Positions 1-5,653 of a stretch of 5,653 bases of DNA are shown piece by piece. Source of the stretch: Acidimicrobiaceae bacterium (GTDB lineage: Bacteria > Actinomycetota > Acidimicrobiia > Acidimicrobiales > Salinilacustritrichaceae); contig DMTU01000341.1 of assembly GCA_003476595.1 (NCBI GenBank), positions 4,088 through 9,740 on the forward strand, in the 5' to 3' direction. Made by a program: the position numbers and the translations under genes. Each line of letters begins with the position of its first letter. Position 1 is the first letter of the stretch. The notes beneath the pieces were generated by a model that had not been told where the DNA came from, did no database searches, and saw only the letters and a program-made list of their open reading frames with translations.

Positions 1-654
1 TTCGCCGTGGACCGGACCGAGGTCGTGCTGCTGGCGCTCGGCCGTCTGGTCCGGGAGGGACGCATCCCCCGGCTGCCGATCTACGCCGACAGCCCGATGG
101 CGCTCGCCGTGCTCGACGTCTACCGCCGGGCCCTGGCGGCGGGCAGCGACGAGATCCGCGCCGGGTTCGGGGACGGTGACCCCTTCGCTGCCGCAGGGGA
201 GCTGCAGGAGGTACCGGACACCGCCGCATCCAAGGCCCTCCACGACGTGCCGTACCCCTCGATCATCATCTCTGCGTCCGGCATGGCTTCCGGGGGACGT
301 GTCCTGCACCACCTGGCGAACCGTCTCCCCGACCCCCGCAACGCGTTCGTCCTCGCCGGGTTCCAGGCCCCGGGGACGCGCGGCGAGCGACTGGCCTCGG
401 GTGCCGACACGGTGAAGATGTTCGGTCGCTACGTGCCGGTCCGCGCCGAGGTCCTGACGCTGCGCTGCTTCTCGGTCCACGCCGACGAGCCGGAGCTGCT
501 GGCGTGGCTGTCGACCGCCCCGAGCGCTCCCGATGTCGTCTACGTCGTGCATGGCGAGGCCGAGGCCAGCGCGGCGATGCACGATGCGATCGCCCAGACG
601 CAGGGCTGGACCGTCGTGGTCCCCGACCACGGGGAGCGCGTCCGGATCGACTGA
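1..654 (+). CDS. MBL-fold beta-CASP metallo-hydrolase with RNA specificity domain (3' part, 5' truncated by window)
   Basis: The reading frame is open from base 1, and the visible 217 codons are the C-terminal half of a beta-CASP metallo-beta-lactamase protein, the CPSF73/TTHA0252-like group of RNA-processing nucleases that normally run to about 450 residues. Counting from the first base, a YADSPMA segment lies near residue 30, the conserved SASGMASGGR stretch at 91-100, FSVHAD with the likely motif B histidine near 160, and VHGE with the motif C histidine near 184, all in the order and spacing of the family. The metal-binding HxHxDH motif lies outside the window. The GTG at base 7 is in frame but unlikely to be the true start, because the Phe-Ala-Val-Asp-Arg stretch is mid-protein in homologues. 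The gene converges on the usp gene, 32 bases away. The family is clear. The RNase activity is inferred from the family; substrate unknown. Confidence 0.88.
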   Translation, partial: FAVDRTEVVLLALGRLVREGRIPRLPIYADSPMALAVLDVYRRALAAGSDEIRAGFGDGDPFAAAGELQEVPDTAASKALHDVPYPSIIISASGMASGGRVLHHLANRLPDPRNAFVLAGFQAPGTRGERLASGADTVKMFGRYVPVRAEVLTLRCFSVHADEPELLAWLSTAPSAPDVVYVVHGEAEASAAMHDAIAQTQGWTVVVPDHGERVRID

Positions 655-664
655 CCCCGGCCGC

Positions 665-686
665 GCCCGGAGGGTGGGCGCCGGGC
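665..686. terminator. Candidate bidirectional terminator hairpin between convergent MBL and usp genes
   Basis: GCCCGG at 665-670 pairs with CCGGGC at 681-686 across a 10-base loop. A competing nested stem, CGCCC 664-668 with GGGCG 676-680, is also possible. It sits in the 32-base gap between two convergent stop codons, where a shared terminator is expected. There is no T tract on either side, and such GC-only stems arise easily in DNA of this composition, so this is a weak call. Confidence 0.35.
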
Positions 687-1547
687 TCAGCCGGCGGCGC
701 GGCTCGGATCCGGGACCACCACGACGGGCCGCTCGGCGTGGCGGCTCACCTGGTGGCTGACGGAGCCGAGGAGCAGACCGGCGAAGCCGCCGCGACCCCG
801 GGAGCCGACCACGACGAGGTCGGCGCCGGCGGCGGCGTCGGTGAGGACGACGACGGGGGAGCCCTGGACGACGGTGCGGATCACGTCGGCCGGCGCGAGC
901 CCGGCCGCCACGAGCATCCGGTCCACCAGGTCGGTCGCGCTGCCCTGGGCGGCGTCGTAGGCATCGCCGACGAAGGTGAACTCGGCGGCGTAGGGCACGT
1001 CCCAGGAGTGGACGACCTCGAGCGTGGCGCCTCGGAGCCGGGCCTCCTCCAGGGCCCACTCGAGCGCGAGCGCCGACGGCTCGGACCCGTCGACGCCGAC
1101 GACGACGCGGCCCTGGTCACCATCGCTCGGCGTGCCGTGGACGACCATCACCGGGCACGCGGCGTGCTCGAGGCACCGTTGGCTGACGGACCCGAGGACC
1201 AGCCCGCGGAAGCTCCCGAGCCCGCGGGCGCCCACCACGAGCAGGTCGGCGTCCTTCGACGCACCGAGGAGCGCGGTGGCCGGGAGGTCGCAGACGACCT
1301 CGCGGTGCACGTCGTCGGCGTCGTCGCCGAGCGCCCGCTGCACGAGCACATCGAGCGCCTGCTGGGCCTCGGCCTCCCCGTAGTGGGGGTCGAAAGTGGT
1401 CTCGTCGTCGACGTGGTGCTGGTCGAGGAAGTTCCAGGCCAGCAGCGCGGTGACCGTGGCGTCCCGGATGCGGGCCTCGCGGTGGGCCCAGCGGAGGGCG
1501 TCCGCGCTGCACTCGGAGCCGTCGACCCCGACGATGATGCGTTCCAT
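687..1547 (-). CDS. Universal stress protein with two tandem UspA domains
   Basis: This 286-residue cytoplasmic protein is made of two Usp domains, residues about 1-140 and 147-280. Each begins with a beta strand and VGVDGSE and ends with an ATP-binding motif of the form G-2x-G-9x-G(S): GARG...LGS in the first and GSRG...LGS in the second. Both copies look intact, so it is predicted to bind ATP, like the mycobacterial tandem Usps. The frame remains open upstream, but the ATG at 1547 is chosen because it starts directly at the MERIIVGVDGSE strand and has AGGAG 8 bases before it; the upstream extension is low-complexity Gly/Pro/Arg. A DosR-like box lies 57 bases upstream. It is divergent from the Gmad2 gene and convergent with the MBL gene. 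Usps of this type act in hypoxia and stationary-phase survival; the exact role here is unknown. Confidence 0.95.
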   Translation of the reverse strand: MERIIVGVDGSECSADALRWAHREARIRDATVTALLAWNFLDQHHVDDETTFDPHYGEAEAQQALDVLVQRALGDDADDVHREVVCDLPATALLGASKDADLLVVGARGLGSFRGLVLGSVSQRCLEHAACPVMVVHGTPSDGDQGRVVVGVDGSEPSALALEWALEEARLRGATLEVVHSWDVPYAAEFTFVGDAYDAAQGSATDLVDRMLVAAGLAPADVIRTVVQGSPVVVLTDAAAGADLVVVGSRGRGGFAGLLLGSVSHQVSRHAERPVVVVPDPSRAAG

Positions 1548-1555
1548 GCGGTGAT

Positions 1556-1560
1556 CTCCT
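1556..1560 (-). promoter_or_regulatory. Shine-Dalgarno site that fixes the usp start
   Basis: The minus strand reads AGGAG followed by 8 bases (ATCACCGC) and then ATG at 1547. This is the only good ribosome binding site near the N-terminus and supports the short start over the longer open frame. Confidence 0.75.
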
Positions 1561-1604
1561 CGTCGTCCTGGCCCGAGTGTGCGTGCCGGACCGGCCCGGG
1601 GCCA

Positions 1605-1618
1605 GGGGCGAACGTCCC
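1605..1618 (-). promoter_or_regulatory. DosR-like (dormancy regulator) box upstream of usp
   Basis: On the minus strand this reads GGGACGTTCGCCCC. Against the recalled DosR/DevR core GGGACTTTNGNCCC, 11 of the 12 fixed positions agree, with only the sixth base differing. It ends 57 bases before the usp ATG. A weak -10-like CACACT (minus strand, 1576-1581) follows after 23 bases, which would put the box near -43 relative to a start point around 1569, where an activator could touch RNA polymerase. The site lies in the 154-base divergent region, so it could also influence the Gmad2 gene, but in that direction the match is only about 8 of 12. Factor identity is inferred. Confidence 0.5.
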
Positions 1619-1701
1619 CGCCGACGTGGGATCGGATGCTCCCGGACCGGTCGTGCCTGGAGCCTCTGGTGCCCGCGGGGCCTCGGGCGCGCGATGGGTC
1701 C

Positions 1702-2538
1702 ATGGAACCGCACACCGACACCCCATCCCGGCCCCCGGGCGGACCCACGAGCGATCACTCCCGCACGCCCTGGATCCTGGCCGCGCTCGCGGTCGTCGTC
1801 GCGCTCGTGATCGTCCTCGTCGTGGTGGCCTCCGACGATGACGACGACGACGTGGCGACCGATGACACCACCACCAGCGTCGTCGACTCCACGACCACCA
1901 CCGAGGCGGAGGAGACCACGACGACGGCTGCGGAGACCACGACGACGGCGTCGACCACCACGACCCCCGGCGCGGTCAGCGACGCGGAAGCGGCGACGGT
2001 GGCCTGGCCCGATCCGCTCGCAGGTGACGGGTTCGTCGATCCGGTCGAGGCCGCGGCCGAGTTCGCGACCGAGGTGCTCGGCTTCGAGGACCCGCTCGTG
2101 GGCGAGCTGCAGGAGGGTGACTCCCGGTCCGGTGAGGTCGAGATCCGGGCCGCGGCGGACGGGCCGGTGACGACCGTCGGGGTGCGCCAGATGAGCGACG
2201 ATCGCTTCTACGTGCTGTTCGCCGCGACGTCGGAGGTCGAGCTCCTGTTGCCCACCGCAGGCAGCGCGATCGACACCCCGCTCGAGGTCGAGGGTTGGGG
2301 CCGGGGCTTCGAGGGCCAGATCGGCATCCGCGTCCACGACCGCACGGACGGCGCGGTGCTCGGTGAGGGCTTCGTCACCGGCGGTGGCGTCGGCGAGCTC
2401 GAGGCCTTCTCCGGCGAGATCGAGTGGGACAACCCCGGAGGCGGCTGGGGCCTGGTGGTCGCGGCCGTCGACGGCGGTGCCGACGGGTCCACGTGGGCGG
2501 CGACGGCGCTCCCGGTCGGGTTCATCGGCGGCGACTGA
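1702..2538 (+). CDS. Membrane-anchored Asp/Thr-rich protein with C-terminal Gmad2-like immunoglobulin domain
   Basis: With the ATG at 1702 the product has 278 residues. A short cytoplasmic Pro-rich N-terminus (1-23) is followed by one hydrophobic helix (24-43), six consecutive Asp (45-50), a Thr-rich linker (55-88), a variable region (95-182) and a C-terminal beta-rich domain (about 185-272). That domain carries the Gmad2-type pattern: GSAIDTPLEVEGWGRGFEG, then a VHD...DGAVLGEGFVTGG stretch. Topology suggests an outward-facing C-terminal domain tethered to the membrane; there is no lipobox cysteine. Gmad2 was named from spore-germination proteins but is widespread in non-sporulating bacteria, where its role is unclear. 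In-frame starts at 1579 and 1636 add only Pro/Arg/Gly-rich sequence; none of the three has a strong ribosome site, so the start is uncertain. Its stop lies 19 bases from that of the convergent diguanylate cyclase gene. Confidence 0.85.
   Translation: MEPHTDTPSRPPGGPTSDHSRTPWILAALAVVVALVIVLVVVASDDDDDDVATDDTTTSVVDSTTTTEAEETTTTAAETTTTASTTTTPGAVSDAEAATVAWPDPLAGDGFVDPVEAAAEFATEVLGFEDPLVGELQEGDSRSGEVEIRAAADGPVTTVGVRQMSDDRFYVLFAATSEVELLLPTAGSAIDTPLEVEGWGRGFEGQIGIRVHDRTDGAVLGEGFVTGGGVGELEAFSGEIEWDNPGGGWGLVVAAVDGGADGSTWAATALPVGFIGGD
1911..1949 (+). repeat. Direct repeat encoding the Thr-rich linker
   Basis: An 18-base sequence beginning GGAGACCACGACGACGGC occurs at 1911-1928 and again at 1932-1949, a period of 21 bases or seven codons. 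Each copy encodes ETTTTA. It lies in the linker of the membrane-anchored protein, where such in-frame repeats expand or contract easily. Confidence 0.85.
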
Positions 2539-2557
2539 CCGCTCCCTGGTCCACCCC

Positions 2558-3553
<996 letters not shown>

Positions 3554-3615
3554 GCCGGAGCATCGGTGCCGGCCGGTGCGGACTTGAGGTGGTTTGCGTC
3601 ACCGTCGACGGGAGA

Positions 3616-4116
3616 TCAGCCGGACGAGGACGCCACGTGACCGCGGGTCCGGCGCACCAGCCGGTGGAAGCGGTGGACGAGGCCGACCGGCTCCAGGAAC
3701 ATCAGCGGGCAGGCCCCGGGTACGACCTCGAGGCCGAGCTCCTCGGCGACCGCGATGGCCTCCGGGCTGGCCGCGCCGGGGCCACCGACGCCCTTGAACA
3801 GCCAGATGCGCGGGATGCCGCGCGCGGCGACCTGGCGCACGACGTCGACCGACGCCGGGGCCGACACCATGACGATGGCGCCGTCGAGCTGGCCGGGGAC
3901 GTCCAGGAGGCTGGGGTGGCAGACGTCGCCGGCGACCGTGCCACCCCGGGGGTGGACGGCAACCACCTCGACGCCCTGCGCGCGCAGCGCCTCGTAGATC
4001 GAGCGACCGAAGCTGTCGCGGGCGTCGGAGGCGCCGATGACCGCGAGGCGGCCGGATCGCAGGAACGCCGTCGCCGCGTCGGCGTCGACGGGGATGGGGG
4101 TCACGTGGGCGGGCAC
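3616..4116 (-). CDS. CoA-binding domain protein (CoA_binding_2 / YccU-like)
   Basis: This 166-residue protein is a single Rossmann-like CoA-binding domain. A strand-loop-helix with AVIGAS and a downstream Gly (about 25-37) forms the nucleotide loop. VVAVHPRGG (51-59), GAIVMVSAP (79-87), IWLFKGVG (104-111) and the C-terminal CPLMFLEPVGLVHRFHR (136-152) are family hallmarks, and the length is typical. The family is related to the CoA-binding domain of acyl-CoA/succinyl-CoA synthetases but lacks the catalytic domains, and its physiological role is not settled. The GTG at 4116 is chosen because AAGGAG lies 6 bases upstream and homology begins just inside; the frame stays open far upstream only as antisense of the hydrolase gene. 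A DosR-like box precedes it by 65 bases. It is divergent from the hydrolase and upstream of the cyclase gene. Confidence 0.92.
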   Translation of the reverse strand: MPAHVTPIPVDADAATAFLRSGRLAVIGASDARDSFGRSIYEALRAQGVEVVAVHPRGGTVAGDVCHPSLLDVPGQLDGAIVMVSAPASVDVVRQVAARGIPRIWLFKGVGGPGAASPEAIAVAEELGLEVVPGACPLMFLEPVGLVHRFHRLVRRTRGHVASSSG

Positions 4117-4122
4117 GGCGTG

Positions 4123-4128
4123 CTCCTT
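4123..4128 (-). promoter_or_regulatory. Shine-Dalgarno site for the CoA-binding protein, supporting a GTG start
   Basis: The minus strand reads AAGGAG, then six bases (CACGCC), then GTG at 4116. It decides the start inside a much longer open frame. Confidence 0.75.
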
Positions 4129-4181
4129 CCATCGTTCGGTTGCGCAGGTCGAACGTAGGACGAGCCACCCGATCCGGGACA

Positions 4182-4195
4182 GAGGCGAAGGTCCC
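4182..4195 (-). promoter_or_regulatory. DosR-like box upstream of the CoA-binding protein gene
   Basis: The minus strand reads GGGACCTTCGCCTC, agreeing with the recalled DosR core GGGACTTTNGNCCC at 10 of 12 fixed positions and with the box before usp at 12 of 14. It lies 65 bases before the GTG start. A -10-like TACGTT (minus strand, 4152-4157) follows after 24 bases, placing the box near -43 of a predicted start point, as at the usp box. A GGGAC at 4176-4180 also forms a wider inverted repeat with the GTCCC at 4191-4195. The site ends 14 bases before the hydrolase ATG, so it may affect that gene too. The factor is inferred, not shown. Confidence 0.45.
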
Positions 4196-4209
4196 GCCAC
4201 ACTGGGCCC

Positions 4210-5076
4210 ATGCCATCGGTCGACGTGAACGGGATCACCCTCGAGTACGAGCGCAGCGGCGCCGGCGAACCGCTGCTGCTGATCATGGGCCTCGGCGCCC
4301 AGCTCACCGCCTGGCCGGTGGAGATGGTGCAGCTGCTCGAGGATGCCGGCTTCGACGTGATCCGCTTCGACAACCGCGACATCGGACTCAGCTCCGAGTG
4401 CGACTGGGAGCCGCCATCGCCGGTGCGCGCGTTCATCGGTCGCCTGCTGCGCCGGCCGGTGCCCACCGGCTACGTGGTCGACGACATGGCCGACGACGCC
4501 GCGGGCCTGCTCGACGCGCTGGGCATCGAACGCGCCCACGTCGTCGGTGCCTCGATGGGCGGGATGATCGCCCAGGCCCTTGCCATCGCCCATCCCCGAC
4601 GGGTCGCCAGCCTCACGTCGATCATGTCGAACCCCGGCGACGGCAGCGGTGGCGCGACCGCCAAGGTGCTGCTCGCGTTCGCCCGCCGGGAGGACCCGAC
4701 CCCGGAGAACGCGGTGGACCAGGCCGTGGCGACCTTCCAGCGCATCAGCGGCCCCCACTTCCGGGCGGAGGAGTACCGGCCCCTGGCCGAGGCTGCCGTG
4801 GCCCGCAGCTTCCGCCCGCACGGCGTCGCCCGCCAGACCGCGGCGATCATGGCGAGCGCCGACCGGACCGAGGGCCTGTCCCGGCTGGCCGTCCCCGCGC
4901 TCGTCGTGCACGGGTTGATCGACCCCTTGGTGAAGCCCAGCGGCGGGCTCGCCACGGCCCAGGCCATCCCCGGCTCCCGCCTCCTCATGTTCAACGACAT
5001 GGCCCACGACCTGCCGGCGCCGCGCCTGCCCGAGATCGTCGACGCCATCGCCCGGGTCGGGGCGCGCTCGGCCTAG
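4210..5076 (+). CDS. Alpha/beta-fold hydrolase (RdmC/esterase-like)
   Basis: This 288-residue protein has the complete layout of an alpha/beta hydrolase. The oxyanion-loop region is LLLIMGLGAQ (22-31), followed by FDNRDIGLSS (53-62). The nucleophile elbow GASMGG at 113-118 makes Ser115 the nucleophile. Asp238 in HGLIDPL and His266 in DMAHDLP complete the triad, and a helical cap spans about 140-220. There is no signal peptide or membrane segment, so it is probably cytoplasmic. The closest family pattern is the group containing aclacinomycin methylesterase RdmC and many actinobacterial esterases of unknown substrate; haloperoxidase-type annotation is also common for such proteins. The ATG at 4210 begins directly at the conserved first strand. 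No Shine-Dalgarno site is visible, so translation may be leaderless or weakly initiated. It is divergent from the CoA-binding gene, 93 bases apart. Confidence 0.92.
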   Translation: MPSVDVNGITLEYERSGAGEPLLLIMGLGAQLTAWPVEMVQLLEDAGFDVIRFDNRDIGLSSECDWEPPSPVRAFIGRLLRRPVPTGYVVDDMADDAAGLLDALGIERAHVVGASMGGMIAQALAIAHPRRVASLTSIMSNPGDGSGGATAKVLLAFARREDPTPENAVDQAVATFQRISGPHFRAEEYRPLAEAAVARSFRPHGVARQTAAIMASADRTEGLSRLAVPALVVHGLIDPLVKPSGGLATAQAIPGSRLLMFNDMAHDLPAPRLPEIVDAIARVGARSA

Positions 5077-5130
5077 CCGTCGTCGAGGGCGTGGCCGACC
5101 TCACCGACCCCCAGGCCTCCTCCCGGCCGG

Positions 5131-5235
5131 CTCGGCACGGTGGAGGAGTGCGCGGCGATGTGGACCAGCCTGCTCGACGGATCCTGCGGGTTCGTCACCG
5201 GCCAGTTCGTCGCCCATGACGGGGGCTGGTCGTGA
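5131..5235 (+). pseudogene. C-terminal remnant of a short-chain dehydrogenase/reductase (SDR)
   Basis: This frame ends in TVEECAAMWTSLLDG followed by FVTGQFVAHDGGWS and a TGA stop at 5233-5235. It matches the way SDR enzymes finish: a (P/V)EE-helix, then VTGQ and a DGGW tail next to the C-terminus. Only about 34 codons are recognisable. Upstream in the same frame, back to the hydrolase stop at 5074-5076, the sequence is Pro/Arg-rich without SDR features, and the Rossmann fold and YxxxK catalytic motif are absent. A 25-codon ORF from the ATG at 5158 with GGAG-like bases upstream is possible but would not form an SDR. The fragment most likely remains from a deletion that removed the body of the gene; a chance match is less likely given the length of the tail. 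Confidence 0.6.
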
Positions 5236-5246
5236 CGGGCCGTCAC
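5232..5246. terminator. Short hairpin at the end of the SDR remnant
   Basis: GTGACG (5232-5237) and CGTCAC (5241-5246) form a perfect 6-base stem with a GGC loop. It overlaps the stop codon of the SDR remnant and lies between converging transcripts. There is no T tract, so terminator function is only suggested. Confidence 0.35.
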
Positions 5247-5252
5247 CCCAGG

Positions 5253-5271
5253 GACGACGTCCCCGGTCGTC
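5253..5271 (-). terminator. Candidate terminator hairpin just after mnhG
   Basis: GACGAC (5253-5258) pairs with GTCGTC (5266-5271) around a 7-base loop, starting 4 bases after the mnhG stop on the minus strand. An overlapping alternative is the near-perfect palindrome GGGACG-A-CGTCCC at 5251-5263. It is placed as expected for the end of the Mrp operon, but no T run follows. Confidence 0.4.
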
Positions 5272-5275
5272 ACAG

Positions 5276-5629
5276 CTAGCGCTCGGACTCCGGTTCGGTG
5301 CCGTCGTCGGTGCCGTCGTCGTCCAGCGTCGCCCGGACGTCGATGCGCATCTCGGCCGTGCCCGGGTTGGCCTCCACCGCGCGGCCCAGCAGGTGGCCGC
5401 CGAGGGGGTTGGTGAGGGCGATGAGGAAGATGGCGAGCGCGATGCGCAGCCCGTCGTCCAGGGGGAGCTGCAGTGCCGCGCCGAGCACGACGAGCATCAT
5501 CCCGAGGGTGGTGGCCTTGGTGGCGGCGTGCACCCGCGCGAGCGAGTCGCCCAACCGGGCGACGCCCAACCCGGCGAGGAGGAACCACAGGGCCCCGGCC
5601 AGCATGATCACGTCGGCGACGATGTCCAC
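5276..5629 (-). CDS. mnhG: Mrp/Mnh monovalent cation/proton antiporter subunit G
   Basis: This 117-residue small membrane subunit belongs to the multi-subunit Mrp (Mnh/Pha) Na+/H+ antiporter, which exchanges cytoplasmic Na+ or K+ for protons. It has three hydrophobic segments (about 4-23, 41-56, 61-80). The MnhG signature between the first two, GVARLGDSLARVHAATKATTLG (21-43), and LTNPLGGHLLGRA (72-84) near the third are both present. A strongly acidic tail (Asp/Glu-rich, about 102-116) follows. The GTG at 5629 is chosen because GGAGGT lies 5 bases upstream; an in-frame TTG at 5635 would overlap that ribosome site and is less likely. It is the last gene of an operon entering from the right, in the usual E-F-G order. 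Function depends on the other subunits, which lie outside the window. Confidence 0.93.
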   Translation of the reverse strand: MDIVADVIMLAGALWFLLAGLGVARLGDSLARVHAATKATTLGMMLVVLGAALQLPLDDGLRIALAIFLIALTNPLGGHLLGRAVEANPGTAEMRIDVRATLDDDGTDDGTEPESER

Positions 5630-5631
5630 CG

Positions 5632-5653
5632 TCAACCTCCCCGCCGCTCGATG
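5632..5653 (-). CDS. Last codons of the upstream operon gene, probably Mrp antiporter subunit F (partial)
   Basis: On the minus strand the frame ends IERRGG followed by TGA at 5634-5632, two bases before the mnhG GTG. An arginine-rich end directly after the last helix and this tight spacing fit MnhF, the subunit that normally precedes MnhG. Only six codons are visible, so the call rests mostly on position. Confidence 0.4.
5635..5640 (-). promoter_or_regulatory. Shine-Dalgarno site for mnhG inside the end of the preceding gene
   Basis: The minus strand reads GGAGGT, then TGACG, then GTG at 5629. The site overlaps the last Gly codons of the preceding frame, typical of tightly packed operons, and argues against the in-frame TTG at 5635 as the start. 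Confidence 0.7.

Noticed and set aside
504..1841. 445-codon open frame on the plus strand across the usp gene
   Set aside because: It is antisense to a clear tandem Usp, its composition is Gly/Ala/Asp/His/Arg-rich as expected for a GC-rich shadow, and it shows no recognisable domain or ribosome site.
1838..1975. Asp- and Thr-codon-rich stretch as a microsatellite or CRISPR-like repeat
   Set aside because: It is in frame throughout, codes for a plausible stalk next to a transmembrane helix, and has no regular spacers.
2539..2557. Terminator between the convergent Gmad2 and cyclase genes
   Set aside because: The 19-base gap contains no inverted repeat I can see; any terminator would have to lie inside one of the coding regions.
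4117..5007. Long N-terminal extension of the CoA-binding frame, antisense to the hydrolase
   Set aside because: A strong ribosome site precedes the GTG at 4116, family similarity begins there, and the extension reads as a His/Gly/Arg-rich shadow of the hydrolase.
4140..5219. 359-codon plus-strand frame overlapping the hydrolase
   Set aside because: It is Arg/Pro-rich and out of frame with a hydrolase that has a full catalytic triad.
5251..5264. GGGACGACGTCCCC as a third DosR-like box
   Set aside because: Only about 8 of 12 fixed positions match, the central TTTNG is missing, and it lies downstream of mnhG, not before a gene start; it fits a hairpin better.
5073..5588. 171-codon minus-strand frame over mnhG
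   Set aside because: It is an Arg-rich shadow of mnhG, lacking the hydrophobic segments and signature of the real frame.

Overview
The window is very GC-rich (G/C strongly favoured at third codon positions), with GTG starts and long shadow frames on both strands. Together with the gene families present, this points to a high-GC actinobacterium. The Asp/Thr-rich linker after a membrane anchor and the overall gene mix would suit Acidimicrobiia (an Iamia/Ilumatobacter-like genome), but that placement is inference.

Layout, left to right: the 3' part of a beta-CASP metallo-beta-lactamase RNase-like gene (+, cut by the left edge); a tandem universal stress protein (-); a membrane-anchored Thr-rich protein ending in a Gmad2-like Ig domain (+); a GAF-GGDEF diguanylate cyclase (-); a small CoA-binding Rossmann protein (-); an alpha/beta hydrolase (+); a short orphan fragment matching the C-terminus of a short-chain dehydrogenase (+); and mnhG, the last gene of an Mrp/Mnh cation/proton antiporter operon (-), with the last codons of the gene before it (probably mnhF) at the right edge. 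There is no rRNA, tRNA, CRISPR array or intact mobile element. No gene-free stretch exceeds about 200 bases.

The most interesting signal is regulatory. The universal stress protein gene and the CoA-binding protein gene are each preceded, on their own strand and about 57 to 65 bases before the start codon, by nearly the same 14-base element (12 of 14 bases shared). Both copies resemble the DosR/DevR hypoxia-dormancy box (GGGACTTTNGNCCC). Usp proteins, CoA-binding proteins and MBL RNases are the kinds of genes found in DosR-like regulons of actinobacteria. The left two thirds of the window may therefore be part of a low-oxygen or stress survival island, to which a c-di-GMP synthase lies adjacent and possibly co-transcribed. 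No DosR-like regulator or sensor kinase is visible here, so this remains a hypothesis.
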